Assembly (NCBI GenBank): GCA_905221605.1
Contig: CAJNDS010002563.1
Location: forward strand, 104,501 to 168,500
DNA from: Symbiodinium natans
Lineage: Eukaryota; Sar; Dinophyceae; Suessiales; Symbiodiniaceae
Direction: 5' to 3'
DNA: 64,000 nt
Of this stretch, positions 44,018 to 54,604 are shown piece after piece; within the stretch, counting starts at the first letter, position 1; each line of letters opens with the position of its first letter. Under the pieces are notes generated by a model that ran no database searches, was not told the DNA's origin, and saw only the letters and a list, made by a program, of their open reading frames with translations. Made by a program: the position numbers and the translations under genes.

Positions 44018-44300
44018 AGGCCCCTAAGGCCCCTAGAGCCCCTAAGGCCCCTAAGGCCCCTAAGGCCCCTAAGGCCCCTAAAGCCCCTAAGCCCCTAAGG
44101 CCCCTAAAGCCCCTAAGGCCCCTAAGGCCCCTAACGGCCCCTAAGCCCCTAAGGCCCCTAAAGCCCCTAAGGCCCCTAAGGCCCCTAAGGCCCCTAAAGC
44201 CCCTAAGGCCCCTAAGGCCCCTAAGGCCCCTAAGGCCCCTAAGGGCCCTAAGGCCCCTAAGGCTCCTAAGGCCCCTAAGGCCCCTACACAGCCCCTACAG
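44018..44300 (+). repeat. GGCCCCTAA 9-bp tandem array
   Basis: About 30 units of CCCCTAAGG/CCCCTAAAG. It reads Ala-Pro-Lys in one frame, but this is a by-product of the 9-bp period. Possibly a drifted telomere-like repeat. Confidence 0.9.
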
Positions 44301-44381
44301 CCGCGAAAGCCCCTAAGCAGCTCATCTGGGCGCGACGCCCAGACCCAGAGGCTCCACAACCCCCAAAGCCGACAAAAATCT

Positions 44382-44472
44382 AGGGTTTAGGGTTTAGGGT
44401 TTAGGGTTTAGGGTTTAGGGTTTAGGGTTTAGGGTTTAGGGTTTAGGGTTTAGGGTTTAGGGTTTAGGGTTG
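44382..44472 (+). repeat. TTTAGGG array
   Basis: About 13 perfect TTTAGGG units. Confidence 0.95.
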
Positions 44473-45323
44473 CCCTAAATCCCAAAACCCTGAAACATTA
44501 AAGCCCCAAAGCCCGAACATCCTAAAGCCCAAAAGGGCCCTACAACCCCAAAGGCCCTAAAATCCTAAGTTGTAGCAGTCCCTAAAAAGCCCTAAGACCC
44601 TCAAGACCCTAAAGACGGTAAAACCATAAATCCCTAAGACCCTAAAGACTCCAAGGACCCTGAAGACCCAAGCAGCTCTTTTGGGTTTTGAGGCGGCATG
44701 CGGCGCTTCGTCCTGGAGAGTTGTGGCCTTGACCGTGGCACTTTGGCCTGGCTTTCAAGCTGTTTTTGGTGTTTTTTTGGTGGGGCGGAGGAGGGGTGGG
44801 GGTGTGGGTGGTGGTTGGGGGTGGGGGTAAGGGTGGGGATTGGGGGCAGGTTTCTTCTATAAAGGGGTGTTCGAACTTTTGGCTTTGGGGATGGAAAAGC
44901 ATTTTTTGTTGGGTTTGTCAGCAAGGGTCGAGTTTTTTTTCCCATGCTTCATGGTCTTATGTGGAAGTTTCTCGGTCCAAATGCTCCTGTTCATTCTTCT
45001 GCTGGGGATTCTTTGCTCAGTGGACAGCTTCTCATGATCGCTCGCTGGGGACCGCTGCGCGCTTTGGGGTGTTATCTAGGAGGAGGTACCTAGGGAGCCT
45101 TAAGGCACTCCAAACCCTACATGCTAAAGATTTTAAGAAACATTCAACATAGCCCTTGGGCATAGAATATTAAGGGGTATGTGGAATTCCTCCCTTACAA
45201 TCTCCCTCATAATCTCCCTTTGTAGTTAAGGAGTTAAGGGGTATGGGTTTGGGGTATGGTGAAGTATTCTTCGAAAGATGAGGAATAAGGAAGTGTCTTC
45301 AAAGCTTCCATCATAAGAGGTTT
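44473..45323. other. Spacer with GT-rich tract
   Basis: CCCTAAA-like degenerate sequence to 44640, then a GT-rich tract (44768-44850) and about 200 bp encoding a hydrophobic reading (L-L-F-I-L-L-L-G-I-L-C) near 44860-45037 in one of several open frames. No firm gene. Confidence 0.5.
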
Positions 45324-45446
45324 CCCTAAACCCTAAACCCTAAACCCTAAACCCTAAACCCTAAACCCTAAACCCTAAACCCTAAACCCTAAACCCTAAA
45401 CCCTAAACCCTAAACCCTAAACCCTAAACCCTAAACCCTAAACCCT
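45324..45446 (-). repeat. CCCTAAA array flanked by AGGTT
   Basis: About 17 units. AGGTT lies just before the array (AAGAGGTTTCCC) and just after it (GCTAGGTTAAGG), giving AG/GTT on both sides. A short direct repeat of this kind would supply GT and AG as in the gene A and C array introns. Confidence 0.7.
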
Positions 45447-45458
45447 TGCTAGGTTAAG

Positions 45459-45570
45459 GGGGCGCATCCCAATCTTTGGGGGCTTGGGAAGGAACGGCGG
45501 CGACAATCCTGGCCTCCTTTCATCGAAATGGCGTGAAGCTCGAGTGCCTGACGCCCGACGCGCTTGCAGG
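45459..45570 (+). CDS. Exon-like island
   Basis: After GGTTAAG the frame reads S-L-G-A-W-E-G-T-A-A-T-I-L, then F-H-R-N-G-V-K-L-E-C-L-T-P-D-A-L-A. It ends at GCAGG followed by GTTTAGGG heptamers, which themselves offer a GT donor. No family recognised. Confidence 0.45.
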
Positions 45571-46497
45571 GTTTAGGGTTTAGGGTTTAGGGTTTAGGGT
45601 TTAGGGTTTAGGGTTTAAAGTTTAGGGTTTAGGGTTTAGGGTTTAGAGCGTAGGGTTTAGGGTTTAGGTTTTTTTTCATCTCCGCCATCCTGCAACCTCG
45701 CAGGAGGTAACCTCACGTACCTTGACACCTAAATCCCAAAGCTTCAGCCCTAGGACTCTCAAACCCTAAACCCTAAACCCTAAACCCTAAACCCTAAACC
45801 CTAAACCTTAAACCCCAAACCCCAAACCCCTGGATGAACTCTACAGTCTGAAGGCCTCTATGTCCACGCCTTTCTGTTGAAGCTCCCAAGCCTACCCCTA
45901 AACCGACACCTCAGACACACACAGAGGCGTCTAGCAGACATTTACGGGGGCTGTTTTTAGGGAATTGAGGTATTAGGTAGCTTCACCTGTCACCTTATCT
46001 CCCCTTAAACCCCAAACCCTTAAAGAGATCCCCGAGAAATCCTAAGACCCTACGACGCTCCGGAACTTACGTTACAAAAAACCCCTAAACCCTAAACCCT
46101 AAACCCTAAACCCTAAACCCTAAACCCTAAACCCTAAACCCTAAACCCTAAACCCTAAACCCTAAACCCTAAACCCTAAACCCTAAACCCTAAACCCCTA
46201 AACCCCTAAACCCTTAACCCTTAACCCTTAAACCCCAAATTCAAAGGGGGGTCACCCAGTCGCCATGGTGCCAGGAACTTGGCGCACAACAGCATTGGAG
46301 CCCTACCAGACACATGCCTTGCAGCAGAGTCTGTTTTGGGGTCCTTTTGGCCCCTAAGCCCTAAACCCTAAACCCTAAACCCTACACCCTAAACCCTAAA
46401 CCCTAAACTTCTAAACCCTAAACCCTAAACTTTTGAACCCTAAACCCTAAACTTCTAAACCCTAAACCCTACACCCTAAACACTAAAGGGCTTTCAG
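45571..46497. other. Arrays and spacers
   Basis: TTTAGGG array 45571-45668, CCCTAAA arrays 45759-45832, 46083-46230 and 46357-46490, the last with CTTCTAAA and CTTTTGAA variants. No supported gene between them; 46250-46320 is unique. Confidence 0.75.
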
Positions 46498-46618
46498 GTG
46501 TATGGACACCGCCCCAAAAGACCCTGTAAACCGGAGTGTCGCAAAGGACCCGCATCCCTTGGCGTACATCTGGAAGTCCAAAAAGATGGAGGTGCTGTTC
46601 CTTGGCAGAAGGACTTAG
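46498..46618 (+). CDS. Exon-like island with a stop codon
   Basis: Preceded by GGGCTTTCAG. The frame reads C-M-D-T-A-P-K-D-P-V-N-R-S-V-A-K, then A-Y-I-W-K-S-K-K-M-E-V-L-F-L-G, ending TAG at 46616-46618. It may be a terminal exon. No family recognised. Confidence 0.45.
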
Positions 46619-47039
46619 AGCTTAGGGTTTAGGGTTTAGGCTCTCTGAGTAGGGTTTAGGGTTTAGGATTTAGGTTTTTAGTATTTAGGGTTTAGGGCTT
46701 GAGGTTCTGGGTTTATTGTCATTCTTGTCTGTTGTTTTGGGTTGAGGGTTGTAAAGGATGTACAGAGGAGCCTACGTGATGTACCCCAAGCCCTAAACGT
46801 GCAATGGTCACTCAAGGGCTTGGTTTGTTCTTCGCTCATTTTTTGGTTTGGCGCCGAGGATTCAAGGTATAGGGTACAGGTTTTAGGGTTTAGGGTTGAG
46901 GGTTTAGGATTATTGGGGTGGAGGGTTTAGGGCTTAGGGCTTAGGGCTTAGGGTTTAGGGTTTAGGGTTTAGGGTTTAGGGTTTAGGGTTTAGGGTTTAG
47001 AGGTCGTTTGGGTTAATTTTCAGGGTGTCCGGGTTTCAG
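46619..47039. other. TTTAGGG arrays and spacer
   Basis: Short TTTAGGG runs near 46624-46700 and 46925-47000 around a 150-bp unique stretch. Ends in TTTCAG, the acceptor of the next island. Confidence 0.7.
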
Positions 47040-47117
47040 GAAGCCAGGGGCTTTCAGTCGGACTGGGAGTGGCCCGGGATGTCTTCAAGAAGGGCACCCA
47101 GAGGCACCTCTTGACAG
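47040..47117 (+). CDS. Exon-like island
   Basis: Between GGGTTTCAG and GACACCC. One frame reads S-Q-G-L-S-V-G-L-G-V-A-R-D-V-F-K-K-G-T; a second is also open. Weakly supported. Confidence 0.35.
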
Positions 47118-48068
47118 GACACCCTAAACCTTACCGGTGTAGGGTTTACGGTTTAGGATTTAGGGTTTAGGGTTTAGGGTTTGGGGAACTTATCATACCC
47201 TATAAGCTCCAGTCAATCCTTTTTGCGACATTTCTGTGGGGCGCGCTTATCCTTGAGCGTTACGGGGCCTTACACCCTGCTGTTTGGGGGGTTTGGGGTT
47301 TAGGGTTTAGGGGTTAGGGTTGAGCATCTCAGGACTTCACTAGTCAAGTAGTGTGTTTGGAAACAGGACAACACCTACCCACCCAGAGAGAACCCCAAAA
47401 CATTAAAACAGCAAATCAAAGTTCACTCTATCCATTCCCAATAGGCCCTAAACCCCAAAGCCCAGTAGGCCCTAGGTCCTAAACCAAAAAATTTTGCCGG
47501 CGCCAAACGCTAGGCCCCAAGCCCCTAAACCCTAAGCCGTAAACCCAGGCCTCAAGAGTTACAATGCCCACAAAGAAACGACACTTGCCCACCAAGTTGG
47601 CCACCGTTGCCATTAGGGTTTTAACATACGTTGGAAGCAGAGGGTTTGGATAAAGGCTTGGGGTCCCTGAGCCAAGATCACTTGAGATTCCTACATGCAA
47701 AGCTCGCTCTAGCACCAGTGCAGAGGATGTCGAATCCTAATCTCCAAGCCCGAAAGCTCTGCAGGACTCTTTCTTGCTCTCTCGCTCGGGGTGGGCTTTG
47801 AAGCCCCCGGTGCTGAATCATCCTCTACGTAGTATGTTCTCGTCTTCTTGATCTTGTCATTAGCGGGCCCTGCTGGTCCAATCCCCCAAGACCCAAACCT
47901 TAGCAAGCCTTAGCAACATCCCGGACCCATAAGCTGTATCTGCTCAGTATACATATGTATATGTATATATATATATATATATCCATGTATGTATGTACGT
48001 ATGTATGTACGCATGTATGTCTGTGTCTAGGGTCAGGGCAGGGCTTCAGGGTTTAGGTAACTTCCAAG
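47118..48068. other. Spacer with arrays and TA/GTAT microsatellite
   Basis: TTTAGGG runs near 47150-47190 and 47295-47320, unique DNA 47330-47930, and a TATG/TA microsatellite at 47948-48025. No supported gene. Confidence 0.6.
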
Positions 48069-48159
48069 GAACCTCAACTTCACCAACCTGAACGTCGAGA
48101 AGATCCTGGAGACGGCTGCCCCGAGCCAGGCAACGCACGTGGTTCGTGATGACATCGGG
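48069..48159 (+). CDS. Exon-like island
   Basis: After AACTTCCAAG the frame reads N-L-N-F-T-N-L-N-V-E-K-I-L-E-T-A-A, then A-T-H-V-V-R-D-D-I-G. It ends in a G-run. N-L-N-F-T-N-L-N could be the strand part of a leucine-rich repeat. No strict donor. Confidence 0.45.
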
Positions 48160-48847
48160 GGGGCTTCGAGTTTGGGGTTTAGGGTTTCGGGTTTAGGGTT
48201 TAAGGTTTAGGGCTTAGGGTTTAGGGTTTAGGGCTTCACCCTAAAGTGGCAAACCAGCTGGTGGATCAGCTGGATTGCTGTTAAGGCCCTTAGATTAAGT
48301 CAACGAGGGACTTATTGTATGTAAGTATGCGTTCTTCATGGGAACTTAGCTGAAGATAAACACTGAGCACTACGAACGCACTGGTGTGGGACTCATTTCA
48401 GAATACATCAGCCACGAGGGCCTAAGCCTTGACCCCCCCCCCCCAACCCCGAATCCTAGCCGGTTTCAGAGTAAAGGGTTGAGGGCCCACTCGAGGCTTG
48501 TTCCGCCCAGTTGGTCAGGGAGGGTTTAGGGTTTAGGGTTAGGGTTTTGAGCCTAAACCCCGAGCGCTGAGCCCGGCAGAAACGGAACAAAGCCAACAAG
48601 GGTACCTTGGGCCGGTGCAGCGACTCTGAACCCCCTAAAACAACACTCAGCATCGAAGCCCCAGATCCTGAACCCTTCCAAAACAACCCCCTTACTGTAA
48701 ACCCCTAAACCCCTAAGCGCGCAAACCTCTCAACCCCCCCCCCCCCCCAACCACCTAAACCCCGCCTAAACTCCCGTTAAACAACCTAAAGCCCCTAAAA
48801 CCCCCCCCAAAGCGCCCTCAAGATCTCAACCCTAAGCCCTCAACCCT

Positions 48848-48980
48848 AAAAGGTCACCAACTACCCTCTCAAGATCTCAACCCTAAACCCTAAACCCTAA
48901 ACCCTAAACCCTAAACCCTAAACCCTAAACCCTAAACCCTAAACCCTAAACCCTAAACCCTAAACCCTAAACCCTAAAAG
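48848..48980 (+). repeat. CCCTAAA array bordered by a 15-bp near-direct repeat
   Basis: AAAAGGTCACCAACT (48848-48862) and AAAAGGTCACGAACT (48976-48990) differ at one base and border about 14 CCCTAAA units. AAG/GTCAC at both ends would allow GT...AAG excision, as in genes A and C. The upstream copy also lies in a small tandem duplication (CTCAAGATCTCAACCC twice), so this example is less clean. Confidence 0.6.
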
Positions 48981-49050
48981 GTCACGAACTTGCGCGAGCT
49001 GAAGTTGGTGAACTGCCCCTTCCCCTCCTCGAAGGTCTTCGAATTTGTAG
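48981..49050 (+). CDS. Exon-like island, leucine-rich-repeat-like
   Basis: Starts directly after CCCTAAAAG. The frame reads V-T-N-L-R-E-L-K-L-V-N-C-P-F and K-V-F-E-F-V. N-L-R-E-L-K-L-V-N-C is a textbook leucine-rich-repeat strand. The array in front ends in AAAAG, which would be the acceptor. Confidence 0.55.
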
Positions 49051-49959
49051 GGGGTTTTGGGGGGGGGTTTTTTGGGGGGGGGGGGGGGGTTAGGGTTTAG
49101 GGGTTTGGGGGGATTTTGCAGGATTTAGCGCTTAGGGTTTAGGGTTTAGGGTTTACGGGTTTGGGGGGATTTTGCAGGGTTTAGGGTTCAGGGTTCAGGG
49201 TTCAGGATTTAGGAGTTAGGGGTTAGGGGTTTGGGGGATTTAGGGAATTGGGGGTTTGGGGTTCGGGGTGTGGGGGCCCGGAGGTTTAGGGGTTTCAGAG
49301 TCTAATTAGGCGTGTTGGTTGTTTAGGGGTTGGTTGGGTTTTCCAAAAGCTTCTGGGGCTCCACCCTCTGGTTGAGGGTTTAGGGTACAGGGAAGACTCC
49401 CGAAACCCCCATGTGGGTTGTGAAGGACCCTAAAGAAAGAACAGCCCTCAGATCTCATCTCTCCAAAGCCTAAACCCTAAACCCTAAACCCTAAACCCTA
49501 AACCCTAAACCCTAAACCCTAAACCCTAAGCCCTAAGCCCTAAGCCCTAAGCCCTAAGCCCTAAGCCCTAAGCCCTAATTCGAAGCCCTAAAAACCCTCT
49601 CAAGCCCTAAGTCCCCAATCCTTCAAGCCCGAAATCGGAACCCAACCCTAAGCCTTAAATCTTAAACCCCTAAACCCTAAACCCTAAACCCTAAACCCTA
49701 AACCCTAAACCCTAAACCCTAACCCCTGAGGTAGCCCTCAACCCCCTGTACACACACCCCTAGACACTAAGCCCCTAGCCCCTAAGCCCTCAACTCTCAA
49801 CCCTAAACCCCTAACCCCTAAACCCTAAACCCTGAACCCTGAACCCTGAACCCTAAACCCTGAACCCTGAACCCTGAACCCTGAACCCTGAACCCTGAAC
49901 CCTGAACCCTAAACCCTAAACCCTAAACCCTAAACCCTAAACCAACCCTAAACCCCAAG
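49051..49959. other. G-runs and arrays
   Basis: G/T-rich runs 49050-49090, degenerate TTTAGGG 49090-49260, CCCTAAA and CCCTAAG arrays 49466-49576, 49674-49727 and 49800-49945 (with a CCCTGAA sub-run). No gene. Confidence 0.75.
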
Positions 49960-50014
49960 AGGCCCTGGTGGCCCGGTTCTTTGGACAACTTGGCAACTCC
50001 ATCGAGGAGGCAGG
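49960..50014 (+). CDS. Exon-like island
   Basis: After ACCCCAAG the frame reads E-A-L-V-A-R-F-F-G-Q-L-G-N-S-I-E-E-A-G and runs straight into GTTTAGGG. Short, one clean frame. Confidence 0.4.
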
Positions 50015-50640
50015 GTTTAGGGTTTAGGGCTTAGGGCTTAGGGCTTAGGGTTTAGGGTTTAGGGTTTAGGGTTTAGGGTTTAGGGTTTAGGGTTTAGGGT
50101 GTAGGGTGTAGGGTGTAGGGTTTCGGGTTTAGGGTTTAGGGTTGAGACTTCAGGGCTTAAGGGGTTGGTCTTAGGGTTTAGGGTTCAGGGTTTAGGGTTT
50201 AGGGAATGGGGGAGTGCGGTACCCTAGATAAACCCTTAAAGGGTATACATAGGGCCCAAATTCCCTCATTCCCTGCTACCCAACAGTAAGTTTAGGGGGT
50301 TTGGGGGGTTGTGGGGATCTAGGGTTCAGGTCAGGGGTTTAGGGTTTGGGGTTGGGAGATTGCAATAGTGCCGTCCCGAATGCGTAGTCCGCTGAAAGAC
50401 GGGTCATGCTTGATATCGTCCCAAGCTGTCCACGGTAGCCGCCTCAATCTTTTTGGGATTCAGGTTTATAGGGTTTGGGTCCCAATAACGTTTTGAGCGA
50501 GAGTTTTGAGCGAAACGTTCTCATCGACACTTTTGAAGAGCCTTTCTTGTTTGTTGGCGTGGGGGGGGGGGGGGGGGGGGGGGTTGAGGGGGAGGAACTG
50601 GCCGGGGCGAGGAGCTGGGGGGGGGCGGGGGGGAATGGTA
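50015..50640. other. TTTAGGG arrays and G-run
   Basis: TTTAGGG array 50015-50140 with TGTAGGG variants, scattered heptamers to 50360, then a G-run at 50562-50583 and a second G-rich patch to 50635. Confidence 0.75.
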
Positions 50641-51470
50641 TGGGAGAAAAGAAACAAAATCAACATTAAAGTAATTGAATTTGTCTTCCCAACCCCTGTC
50701 TTTTCTAGAAAATTCAATAATTCTGCATTTTGAAAAATTATATTTGAGGTTGTCAAATATTTCTTGAAATATCTGAAACTCACAAATATTGAAACTGTAA
50801 AATTGGATAGAAATATTTTCTAGGTCCCGTATATAGTTCATATTCTTGAGAACGCAATATTGAAAATCAATTGGAGTTGATTTGAACTCCTGACATAATT
50901 TTGCTTTTGCAATGATTCGGGGAATCTTTGCATATTTCAGAGCTTTCCTATACATTTGATTGGATATGTGAGGTTTGCAAACCCTGAACCCTAAACCCTA
51001 AGAATTGAAAACCGATAAAATTCAAATGAAATCCTGGCAATGGATCATGTCAGGGAACCTCTGAACACTTGAGAACTTCCTATATATTTTGATTGATCAT
51101 ACGAGGTTTTCATTTCTATTTAGATATGTTAAAAAAAATCGAGAAAACAGCATGAAATCCTCAAATAATTTGGTTTCGTCAAATAATTTGGTTTCGCAAT
51201 GATTCTGAGACTTTTTGAATGTCTGAGAAATTATTTCCCATATGAGAATTTCAACTGTATTTTGAATTAACAGAATATCAAAGAAACAAAGTTGTGAAGA
51301 TTTCCGAAAACTATTGAAGTCAATGCAGTCTATTGAAAATCTAGAATGCGAAATGATTCAAAAAGTATATTGATTCTCGCTATCTTGAAACATCTCAAAG
51401 TTTGCCACGTATTTGACTAGCAATATTGCAAATTCGATTGAGCAGCGTTTTTTCTACAAGCAAGGCCACA
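50641..51470. other. AT-rich insertion-like segment
   Basis: About 830 bp, clearly more AT-rich than its neighbours and almost free of heptamers. Motifs recur loosely: GCAATGATTC (near 50910 and 51197), TTTCCTATACATTTGATTGG and its relative near 51080, and a double CAAATAATTTGGTTTCG at 51173-51196. It looks like an old repeat array or the remnant of an AT-rich mobile element; no ORF is supported. Confidence 0.6.
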
Positions 51471-51950
51471 TTGATACGCGAACATTGAAAGTCGGCCGCG
51501 TAGCATGTCGCCTGCAGGGCGTAGGTTTGCGTAGGGTCCGTGTAGGCAAGTCTACGCAGTACGTCCGCGTAGCTCCGCGTAGGTTGTTGGATTCACACAC
51601 ACATTGTTCCATATATATATATATATATCAAAATGTATGTATCTATATATATATATATATGCATATTATATTATATAGGTCTACACATACGTGTAGATAC
51701 ATATGTATATTTCAACATCGTAGCGCATCCGTCAACGTCACAACTTGGGCATGGTGGGCAGAAAATTTGGTTGAGTAATCCGAATGTGCCAGTGGCTACA
51801 ATATTAGCCATGTGTTTGCACTTTGTTCCAGGGCCTGCCGCGTAGGTCCGCGTAGGCACACGCCAGCAACATACTCCGTGGGTAGGCCGCGCGGCTACTA
51901 AACATGAGGTCACGCGTAGGCCCGCGCAGGATGTCAGTGCCATGAGAAGA
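51471..51950. repeat. GCGTAG-rich repeats and TA microsatellite
   Basis: CCGCGTAGG-type hexamers/nonamers at 51496-51590 and again at 51838-51930, flanking a TA microsatellite (51610-51680) and 100 bp of unique DNA. The two GCGTAG patches may be ends of one inserted unit. Confidence 0.6.
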
Positions 51951-53721
51951 CCCCACACAATGAAAAAACAAAGCTCAATTGTGCTTGAGGTTTTCAAATA
52001 TTTCCAAAATTATTTGAAGCTCCCATACAGCTACTTGCAGAGAGCCATGGCCTTTCGCAGTGTTATGCGAAAGCCAAGAATTAACTTGTTGCTTCAGGCT
52101 CTGCACAAAGTGCCTCTCCGCGAGACCCTCTTGCGGGACTCGCTACGACGACGCATCGCGTCACTTACTCAGTCAGCTTTGCCTTTCATCTTCCCTTCGC
52201 AGGTTTGATGTTAATTATATCGGGACCAGGCATTAAGCCGGCCCTAGAGACGTTTCACCGTCGCTGCAGTGCGTACCACGCCAAACAAAATCGCGGCAAA
52301 AGCATACCTTCATTGATGATGACAGACATGTTTGTTGCTGCCTTCATTCGTGCCCTTGCTCGTGTCGGCGTCATGTAACTCGGTGAAAAAGGTTCAGTGC
52401 AAGGGCGGAGCAGAAGCGGTGCGGAGGCAGTGATTCATACTACTCCGCGCTTACAATCAGGAACAATGCCACTGCATGATGGACGAGATCTGCGGGCTCA
52501 TCCAGGGCAGGTTGTGCAGGCTGCCGGGTAGGCCGAGCAAGTGGTGTGAACGAGCACCAGAGGATGGAAACTGTTTTTTCCTGTAAACATCAGCTAGGTG
52601 TTCGACGAGTGGACCATGTGTTGACGTAACAGGAAGGGGGGCGTGATGAAGGGCGATGTCTTATAAGCACTCCTGCACATATGGCTCTGCGACTGTTTGC
52701 GCCGGCAAGGATGCGATTGTTGGACGATGACACAACCAGAAAGAGAAGCCCCCCGTGCACGGGGTCTTGTCCTCAGTGTCGAGCACATGGTTGACGCTGT
52801 AGGCTCAAATTCACAATCTCGGGGCATAGACGTGAGGGTCCAGATCGTAACAAGTCTCCCAAAGCCTCCAAGACACATGCGCTTTCATGAAGAGAAGCCT
52901 ACGTACCAAAATCAACTACATGTGTCGGTTTGCTGTTCCATGCAATATCTTGGCAGTTGGCGCATAGCTCTGCTGGGAACGTTGAACCGTCACAACTCAT
53001 GGGAACTTGGTTTGCTTCGCAAAAGTTTTTGGGACGCGGCGGCTTTGGAGTTGTAGGTGCTTCTTGCGGGGTTGCGGGAGAGACCTCCAGATTGTTCAGT
53101 TCTTCTTGGCAGCTGGCGCTTAGCCCTGCTATGGCGAAGGCAATAGCTTTTGCGGAGAATCTTTGCGCGTTTGCAATGCGCGAGCTGCATGTTCCTAGGT
53201 TGTCGGAGATTCTTGCTGTGGCCTGGCAAATGGTTGTCCTCATGCGTTGAGACATGTTGCCTTGGCAGTTCTTTGGGTCCTTCAGGCATCGCGGCGCCAA
53301 CAAGCTGCAAGTAAATGCACGTACGGCGTCGTGAAGGCTGTGGTTTTCCAGTCCATGTCTAAAGGCATCCGCATTTACCGCCGCTTGACCGACTCCCAGC
53401 TCTTGATCCAGGCGAAGCGTGAAGCCAAGCTCCTCGCTGGAGACTGATTGGATGCGAGGATGGCGAGGTATGGAAGAAAGTTTGATTCGCGTCGCGCTGG
53501 TTTTGCCGGACACCTGCAGCTTCCGTCAATTGACTCAGTGTCGGAATTCTTGGCAGCCCGGTCTCCTATCAGGTAAAACGTCAGGATTCTCCCTAAGTTC
53601 TCCCTGTGCAAGGACCTCTGAATCCCCGGTGTCACGATCAAAAGGTTGCAACGCCTTGTCTGGGCAATATATGCGAATTTTCGGATAGGGAGCCAGAGGT
53701 CGGTCGGACAAGCTTGTTTTT
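51951..53721. other. Array-free region with uncertain coding content
   Basis: 1.8 kb free of telomere-like arrays. On the plus strand 52048-52208 reads M-A-F-R-S-V-M-R-K-P-R then L-R-E-T-L-L-R-D-S-L-R-R-R, ending V at TGA. On the minus strand a 204-codon frame is listed separately. TTCTTGGCAGCTGGCGC and TCTTGGCAGTTGGCGC (near 53102 and 52949) are related, suggesting an internal duplication. Confidence 0.45.
52899..53513 (-). CDS. Possible ORF, hypothetical
   Basis: 204 codons with several Cys. It starts M-S-G-K-T-S-A-T-R-I-K and ends P-T-H-V-V-D-F-G-T. It has no recognised domain, and overlapping plus-strand readings are also open, so it could be chance. It lies just upstream (minus sense) of nothing recognisable. 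Confidence 0.25.
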   Translation of the reverse strand: MSGKTSATRIKLSSIPRHPRIQSVSSEELGFTLRLDQELGVGQAAVNADAFRHGLENHSLHDAVRAFTCSLLAPRCLKDPKNCQGNMSQRMRTTICQATARISDNLGTCSSRIANAQRFSAKAIAFAIAGLSASCQEELNNLEVSPATPQEAPTTPKPPRPKNFCEANQVPMSCDGSTFPAELCANCQDIAWNSKPTHVVDFGT

Positions 53722-53965
53722 GAAGCGCGAAGCTCGCGAAGCTCCCAAGCTTCAGACGTCATGCAGGCTTCTGGCGAAGCGCGAAGCTCGCGAAGCTCCG
53801 AAGCTTCAGACTACAGGCTTCTGGCGAAGCGCGAAGCTCGCGAAGCTCACCAGCTTCAGACGTCAGGTTTCAGGCGAAGCGCGAGGCTCGCGAAGCCCCA
53901 AGCTTCAGACTTCAGGCTTCAGGCGAAACGCGAAGCTCACGAAGCTCCCAAGCTTCGGGTTTCGG
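53722..53965 (+). repeat. Minisatellite of 49-54 bp, five copies
   Basis: Unit GAAGCGCGAAGCTCGCGAAG plus AAGCTTCAGAC and GGCTTC, at 53722, 53776, 53826, 53876 and 53925. The GAAGC/GCTTC words make each unit partly self-complementary. Coding readings across it merely reflect the repeat. Confidence 0.9.
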
Positions 53966-54604
53966 GCGACAGTATTCTTTTTGCCCGCGTGAATCATATT
54001 ATATTCACTCTTGAGAGCTATATTCTAGCAGCTAGAATATTTTATGCGCAGTGCCTTATATGCTGTCCGAGCACGGGCCACCAAGTGGGAGCCTTTGACA
54101 TCTTGGGATCTCTCAGAACCACCGCGCTTTGAAATTTCAGTTTTTCTGGACATAACTCGATTTCAGGAAGCTGTGCATTTCAAGCTTGATAAGTGTGGAT
54201 GTTTCCATAATTAATTGGGCAATTCGCAACGAATATGAAGAAACTGAAATGAACGTCATATCTTCGGTTAGCAGACGCACGCCTAAGAAGGGCTGCTGGG
54301 GCCTCGGAGCCTCCCGACCCCTGAACCCAAGATTCGTAAGGTTTGGGTCCCCAAGCCCCTTCGAATTGTAAACCACCAAGGTTCGGGACCCAGCGCTCCT
54401 CCGAACGAATGATAAACCACCAAGGTTCGGGACCCAGAGCCCCTCCGAGTGATAGCCACGTCAGTTCTCGATGCAGCCATCGGCCCATTGGCTGCTTTTC
54501 CAGGAAGTGAGCGTTGGCGCTTTGGATTAGTTTATTCAAACTCTGCTTGTCAGCTGTTCAGACAAATATCTTGGGAATCTCAGCATGATACCGTATGCAA
54601 ATTC
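53966..54604. other. Spacer with a 48-bp tandem repeat
   Basis: 54337-54447 contains about three units built on AAGGTTCGGGACCCAG and TGATAAACCACC. The rest is unique with no supported gene. Confidence 0.65.

Noticed and set aside
43966-44316. A gene encoding an Ala-Pro-Lys repeat protein
   Set aside because: The frame is produced by the 9-bp GGCCCCTAA array; the opposite strand is equally open (Gly-Ala-Leu), and no flanking coding signal exists.
50466-50955. 144-codon minus-strand ORF ending in poly-proline
   Set aside because: The proline run is the G-run read antisense and the rest is AT-rich low-complexity sequence.
51413-51845. ORFs with Tyr-Ile repeats
   Set aside because: Generated by the TA microsatellite; no conserved context.
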